Shown here in pieces: positions 14,380-16,912 of a stretch of DNA of 16,912 bases. Every line of letters begins with the position of its first letter. Position 1 is the stretch's first letter. The notes under the pieces were generated by a model, which made no database searches, had not been told where the DNA came from, and worked only from the letters and a program-made list of their open reading frames with translations. The DNA is from an uncultured Bacteroidales bacterium (lineage in GTDB: Bacteria > Bacteroidota > Bacteroidia > Bacteroidales > UBA932): assembly GCA_900322025.1 (NCBI GenBank), contig ONYJ01000105.1:1-16912 (forward strand), read 5' to 3'. Both the position numbers and the translations under genes were made by a program.

Positions 14380-15828
14380 TTATTTGTTGTTTATATTCTT
14401 TCCACCCTTACCAATTTGGCGAATAAATGCCTCTGCCGCCTTGCTACGAATCTCCAAACCACGGAACTTTTCCATTGTAGTGTGCCAGTTATCTAAAAGA
14501 GGCGGCATATCTTGGCTCACATGGTATAAACATGCCTTATGCTTTTCCTCTACAACAGACGATATATCTACATAATCGGTAGGATTAAAATTCTGAGTCT
14601 GAGTTCCGGTCATAACCTCAAAATAGTATAAATCAAATGCTTCTCCCGATTTTCTCCAAGTATCATAAACAAGAATTGAGCAAACACGATGATCTCTATG
14701 GCTATCTATAGGCCAATGAGTATAAACCACATCCGGTGCCTCGTCTTGAATAAGCTTTAACATCTCCTCATAACGCTCTTTGTTTACTTCTGTCTGCCCA
14801 TCTATCTGAGTTAAAAACTTATATTCAGAACCCGTAATTGCGCAAGCGTTAATGGCTTCTTCAGTTCTTATTTTTGCTGCCTCTTCATGTGTCTTACCTA
14901 CGATACCGGCCTCACCCCTTGTTAGATACACGCATGTTACATCCCAGCCGGCACGCTTTAGCAAAATCATGGTTCCGCCACAGGCAGTTTCCGGATCGTC
15001 TGGATGAGCCCCTATTATCAATGCCTTCTTTGGCAGAGTTCCATCTATAATCTTTTGTGTAAGAACCGGATAATTTGTAGTTATTTGATCTACCCCAAGA
15101 GCCACCATACGCTTGATATCGCTCTTTTTATCTACCGTCCAAACATTTACCTCCATTCCTAATTCATGCGCCCTATGCACCCATTCAGGATGCTTATCCA
15201 ACACCGAATAATGATAATCTAACCCTTTAATACCCAGCGCATAAAGTTCGTCAGGTGTCTTAGAGCCCCCGAGAAATTGAACCATTGTTTTTGGAAAACG
15301 CTTTGCGGCTTCTTTGCAAACTTCCAAACTAAAAGATATAATGGTTATTTCTGCCATGTTTATTTTGTGCTTTTTCAAACTATTGGCAACAGCCTCAAAA
15401 GCCGGCAGGTTATTATCTTTATCGCGATAATCGGGCTTTATTTCCAAAACGGGGCGTATTTTAGATTTCTTAGCCAAAAGTAAAAACTCATCGAGAGAAG
15501 GCACAGCCTCGCCATTTGTAAGAATCTGCTTTCTAACATCTTCAAAAGTTTCTTTCTGAACATCGGCCAAAGAAACAATTTTAGGTCCATGGCAAACTAC
15601 CAATTTACCATCGGAGGTCATATTAACATCGAACTCTGAGCCATAAACGCCAAGTTTATCGGCAGCCTTGTACGAAGACAGCGAGTTCTGGGGAGTGGCG
15701 TCGTTTCCACTCCAATTCCCATTTGTATTCCAATGCCCTCTATGAGCAATAACCTTAATTTGAGCTAACGATACGACACTTAGCACAGAAAAGAACAAAA
15801 GAAAAAAACAAAAAAGACCTTTTTTCAT
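14380..15828 (-). CDS. Secreted fusion: glycerophosphodiester phosphodiesterase domain plus PIG-L (LmbE-type) deacetylase domain
   Basis: The 482-residue protein starts with a signal peptide (hydrophobic residues 4-22, VVSLAQ cleavage region). Residues about 24-262 form a GDPD domain: HRG at 29-31, EFD at 65-67, HG at 80-81, LEIKP at 128-132 and VWTVD at 229-233. The usual PENT motif is PQNS here, a variant I recall in Bacteroidetes members, and the usual HD is HG. Residues about 267-482 form a PIG-L deacetylase: AHPDDPETACGG (zinc residues His275 and Asp278) and HRDH at 377-380. It would act in the periplasm or outside, hydrolysing a glycerophosphodiester and removing an N-acyl group from a sugar. 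The true substrate is unknown. It is co-transcribed with the following lipoprotein gene. Confidence 0.88.
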   Translation of the reverse strand: MKKGLFCFFLLFFSVLSVVSLAQIKVIAHRGHWNTNGNWSGNDATPQNSLSSYKAADKLGVYGSEFDVNMTSDGKLVVCHGPKIVSLADVQKETFEDVRKQILTNGEAVPSLDEFLLLAKKSKIRPVLEIKPDYRDKDNNLPAFEAVANSLKKHKINMAEITIISFSLEVCKEAAKRFPKTMVQFLGGSKTPDELYALGIKGLDYHYSVLDKHPEWVHRAHELGMEVNVWTVDKKSDIKRMVALGVDQITTNYPVLTQKIIDGTLPKKALIIGAHPDDPETACGGTMILLKRAGWDVTCVYLTRGEAGIVGKTHEEAAKIRTEEAINACAITGSEYKFLTQIDGQTEVNKERYEEMLKLIQDEAPDVVYTHWPIDSHRDHRVCSILVYDTWRKSGEAFDLYYFEVMTGTQTQNFNPTDYVDISSVVEEKHKACLYHVSQDMPPLLDNWHTTMEKFRGLEIRSKAAEAFIRQIGKGGKNINNK

Positions 15829-15854
15829 ACACCTACACTATAAATAAGTTTCTC

Positions 15855-15886
15855 CAAAAATACTAAAAAAAGCTCACTAAACACAA
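15855..15886 (-). promoter_or_regulatory. Bacteroidetes-type promoter of the phosphodiesterase-deacetylase operon
   Basis: On the minus strand TTG (15886-15884) is followed after 21 bases by TATTTTTG (15862-15855). This fits the -33 TTG / -7 TAnnTTTG pattern of Bacteroidetes and lies about 26 bases before the ATG at 15828. It is the best full promoter match in the window. Confidence 0.6.
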
Positions 15887-15941
15887 GGAAAACGAAGCAA
15901 ATCATAGCTGAAAGCCAAGAGTACTTTGGATTGTAGGCCCA

Positions 15942-16661
15942 CTACCAATAAACGATTTCTCGTTTTTCTGTATATTCTAACTTATATGCATCAGGATTTT
16001 CCTCATCACCCTCTGAGGTTGAAACCGCTTCAGTTATCACCTCTCGCTCTATCCAATTACCTTTTTTATCAAAAGAGATATATTTGTAAACAGATGTTCC
16101 TTTGGTTACTGTAATACTTTCACCGCCAATAAAAGAGTTTCTTTGGGGATAGATGTTATCCCCCTCATAAATATAGGTGTTGGTATTGCCACTCTCCCAA
16201 CGTCCAATCTCCTCGCTCACTACTCTACCCTTTTCATCGTAAGATAATTCGAGGCTGATATAATGATAGTAGTCTATAGCTTGAGTATAATATGTAGGCA
16301 TATTATGATATCCCACAAGCCGCCCCTTATCATCTCTTGTTACCTTTGCTATATCGGAACTTCCCTTTACAAAATTGCCCTCTGCATCATACTCGTACTT
16401 GTTGCCCCACCTATCCAATAACACTCTACCATTCTCATCAAAAACAGCTTGCAACTGATAACCATCTGTAACCTCATCGCCGTTCTCAGAAAAGCCAAAA
16501 ATTGCAGCAACTTTAACCTCCTTAACCTCCCCCAACAATCCCATTGTGCGAGCATCTGTGGCATCGTAATTGACTGCTTTGCTCTCATTATTATCTGCTC
16601 CATTGCGGCAAGAAGCAACCAATGCCAGCACCGCAATCATTAAAAATCCATATACTTTCAT
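15942..16661 (-). CDS. Putative lipoprotein with YD/RHS-like repeats
   Basis: The 239-residue protein begins with a lipoprotein signal ending LALVASC, so Cys18 should be lipidated. The mature part contains five short related units: FDENGRVL (74-81), YDAEGNFV (91-98), RDDKGRLV (109-116), YDEKGRVV (141-148) and FDKKGNWI (198-205). This [FY]D-x-[EK]-G-[RN] pattern resembles the beta-hairpin units of RHS/YD-repeat or MORN-like proteins. No enzymatic motif is seen. The protein is acidic and probably exposed on the outer membrane or in the periplasm. It stands alone with its own promoter box. A 113-base gap separates it from the next gene on the same strand. Function is unknown. Confidence 0.82.
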   Translation of the reverse strand: MKVYGFLMIAVLALVASCRNGADNNESKAVNYDATDARTMGLLGEVKEVKVAAIFGFSENGDEVTDGYQLQAVFDENGRVLLDRWGNKYEYDAEGNFVKGSSDIAKVTRDDKGRLVGYHNMPTYYTQAIDYYHYISLELSYDEKGRVVSEEIGRWESGNTNTYIYEGDNIYPQRNSFIGGESITVTKGTSVYKYISFDKKGNWIEREVITEAVSTSEGDEENPDAYKLEYTEKREIVYW

Positions 16662-16688
16662 AATCTAAATTTTATAGTATCAACCTTA

Positions 16689-16696
16689 CAAAGATA
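16689..16696 (-). promoter_or_regulatory. Candidate -7 box of the YD-repeat lipoprotein gene
   Basis: On the minus strand TATCTTTG is an exact TAnnTTTG match, about 27 bases before the ATG at 16661. The -33 element is poor; TTTA occurs near the right place. Confidence 0.55.
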
Positions 16697-16735
16697 ATGA
16701 TTTGTTATACTTCCTAAATAATGGTAGTGGGTTTC

Positions 16736-16853
16736 GGTTCGTTTCACGCAGCTTTTTACTGCAACTTTTTACTGCAACTTTTCTCGTCATGGCAAACTCA
16801 AGCAAGCTTGGTTTTGCTCATTTGGCTTATCGAAAAGGTTCGTTTCACGCAGC
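16736..16853. repeat. Tandem units with 17-bp direct repeat and 13-bp tandem repeat ahead of the hairpins
   Basis: GGTTCGTTTCACGCAGC occurs exactly at 16736-16752 and 16837-16853, each time leading into a copy of the 60-bp hairpin. In the first unit a 13-base sequence, CA(G/A)CTTTTTACTG, is repeated in tandem (from 16750 and 16763), adding exactly 26 bases before the hairpin. This looks like expansion by slippage. Confidence 0.8.
16778..16837. repeat. Dispersed 60-bp hairpin repeat, copy 2
   Basis: This 60-base imperfect palindrome runs from CTTTTC to GAAAAG. Stem segments are GTC with GGC (one G-T pair), ATG with CAT, GCAAA with TTTGC, and a central CAAG-CAAG-CTTG hairpin. It shares the orientation and arms of copies 1 and 3, with a different centre. 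It is non-coding and lies upstream of the YD-repeat lipoprotein gene. Confidence 0.85.
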
Positions 16854-16912
16854 TTTTCTCGTCATGGCAAAGATATGCAAGCATCTCTTTGCTCATTTGA
16901 CTTATCGAAAAG
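16853..16912. repeat. Dispersed 60-bp hairpin repeat, copy 3 (ends at window edge)
   Basis: This copy is again exactly 60 bases from CTTTTC to GAAAAG. The pairing GTC with GAC is perfect here, and the centre is GATATGC-AA-GCATCTC, different in sequence from copy 2 but still self-complementary. It is in direct tandem with copy 2, and further copies may continue beyond the edge. Confidence 0.85.

Noticed and set aside
13943..14575. Open frame of 210 codons on the plus strand spanning the lipoprotein and deacetylase genes
   Set aside because: It crosses two real genes in antisense and has no recognisable domain or promoter.
16736..16912. CRISPR array
   Set aside because: The repeats are imperfect palindromes of 60 bases directly adjoining each other, without unique spacers or cas genes.
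16736..16912. Insertion sequence end
   Set aside because: There is no transposase frame or target duplication in the window; a non-autonomous element is still possible and is covered in the findings.

Overview
The window looks like a chromosomal segment of a strictly anaerobic, amino-acid-fermenting member of the Bacteroidetes, most likely the order Bacteroidales. Three things point there: starts preceded by AT-rich leaders mostly without Shine-Dalgarno sequences, several TAnnTTTG-type -7 promoter boxes, and Bacteroidetes-style lipoproteins. A closely similar gene order is known, from memory, in Porphyromonas gingivalis and Fusobacterium lysine-degrading clusters. The species cannot be named from the sequence alone.

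Positions 1-11497, all on the minus strand, form one long operon for fermentation of lysine to acetate, butyrate and ammonia. In order of transcription it encodes: CoA-transferase subunit A; 3-aminobutyryl-CoA ammonia-lyase (kal); 3-keto-5-aminohexanoate cleavage enzyme (kce); 3,5-diaminohexanoate dehydrogenase (kdd); lysine 2,3-aminomutase (kamA); a P-loop protein (KamB-like); a MutS-related ATPase (KamC-like); both subunits of the adenosylcobalamin/PLP enzyme lysine 5,6-aminomutase (kamD, kamE); CoA-transferase subunit B; butyryl-CoA dehydrogenase; and the start of electron-transfer flavoprotein beta, cut by the left edge. Most gaps are only a few bases. The exceptions are a kce-kdd gap with two hairpins and an atoA-bcd gap with a dispersed 60-bp hairpin repeat.

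The pathway reads: L-lysine to beta-lysine (KamA), to 3,5-diaminohexanoate (KamDE, with KamBC as probable reactivase), to 3-keto-5-aminohexanoate (Kdd). Kce and acetyl-CoA then give acetoacetate plus 3-aminobutyryl-CoA. Kal deaminates the latter to crotonyl-CoA, Bcd-Etf reduces it to butyryl-CoA, and the CoA-transferase swaps CoA from butyryl-CoA to acetoacetate.

Positions 11498-11837 are a divergent regulatory region with candidate promoters and several dyads. Positions 11838-13512, plus strand, hold crotonase and 3-hydroxybutyryl-CoA dehydrogenase, which can reduce acetoacetyl-CoA to crotonyl-CoA; the dehydrogenase has a coenzyme-binding loop suggesting NADPH. A strong bidirectional terminator (13542-13579) separates this from a minus-strand surface/periplasm module: a signal-peptide-bearing fusion of a glycerophosphodiester phosphodiesterase and a PIG-L-type deacetylase, followed by an unrecognised lipoprotein.

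Next comes a separate lipoprotein with YD-like repeats (15942-16661). The window ends in a tandem cluster of the same 60-bp hairpin repeat seen at 1519-1581. The stems of the three copies vary in a compensatory way. That repeat family is the most unexplained signal in the window. No transposase, tRNA, rRNA or CRISPR array was seen.
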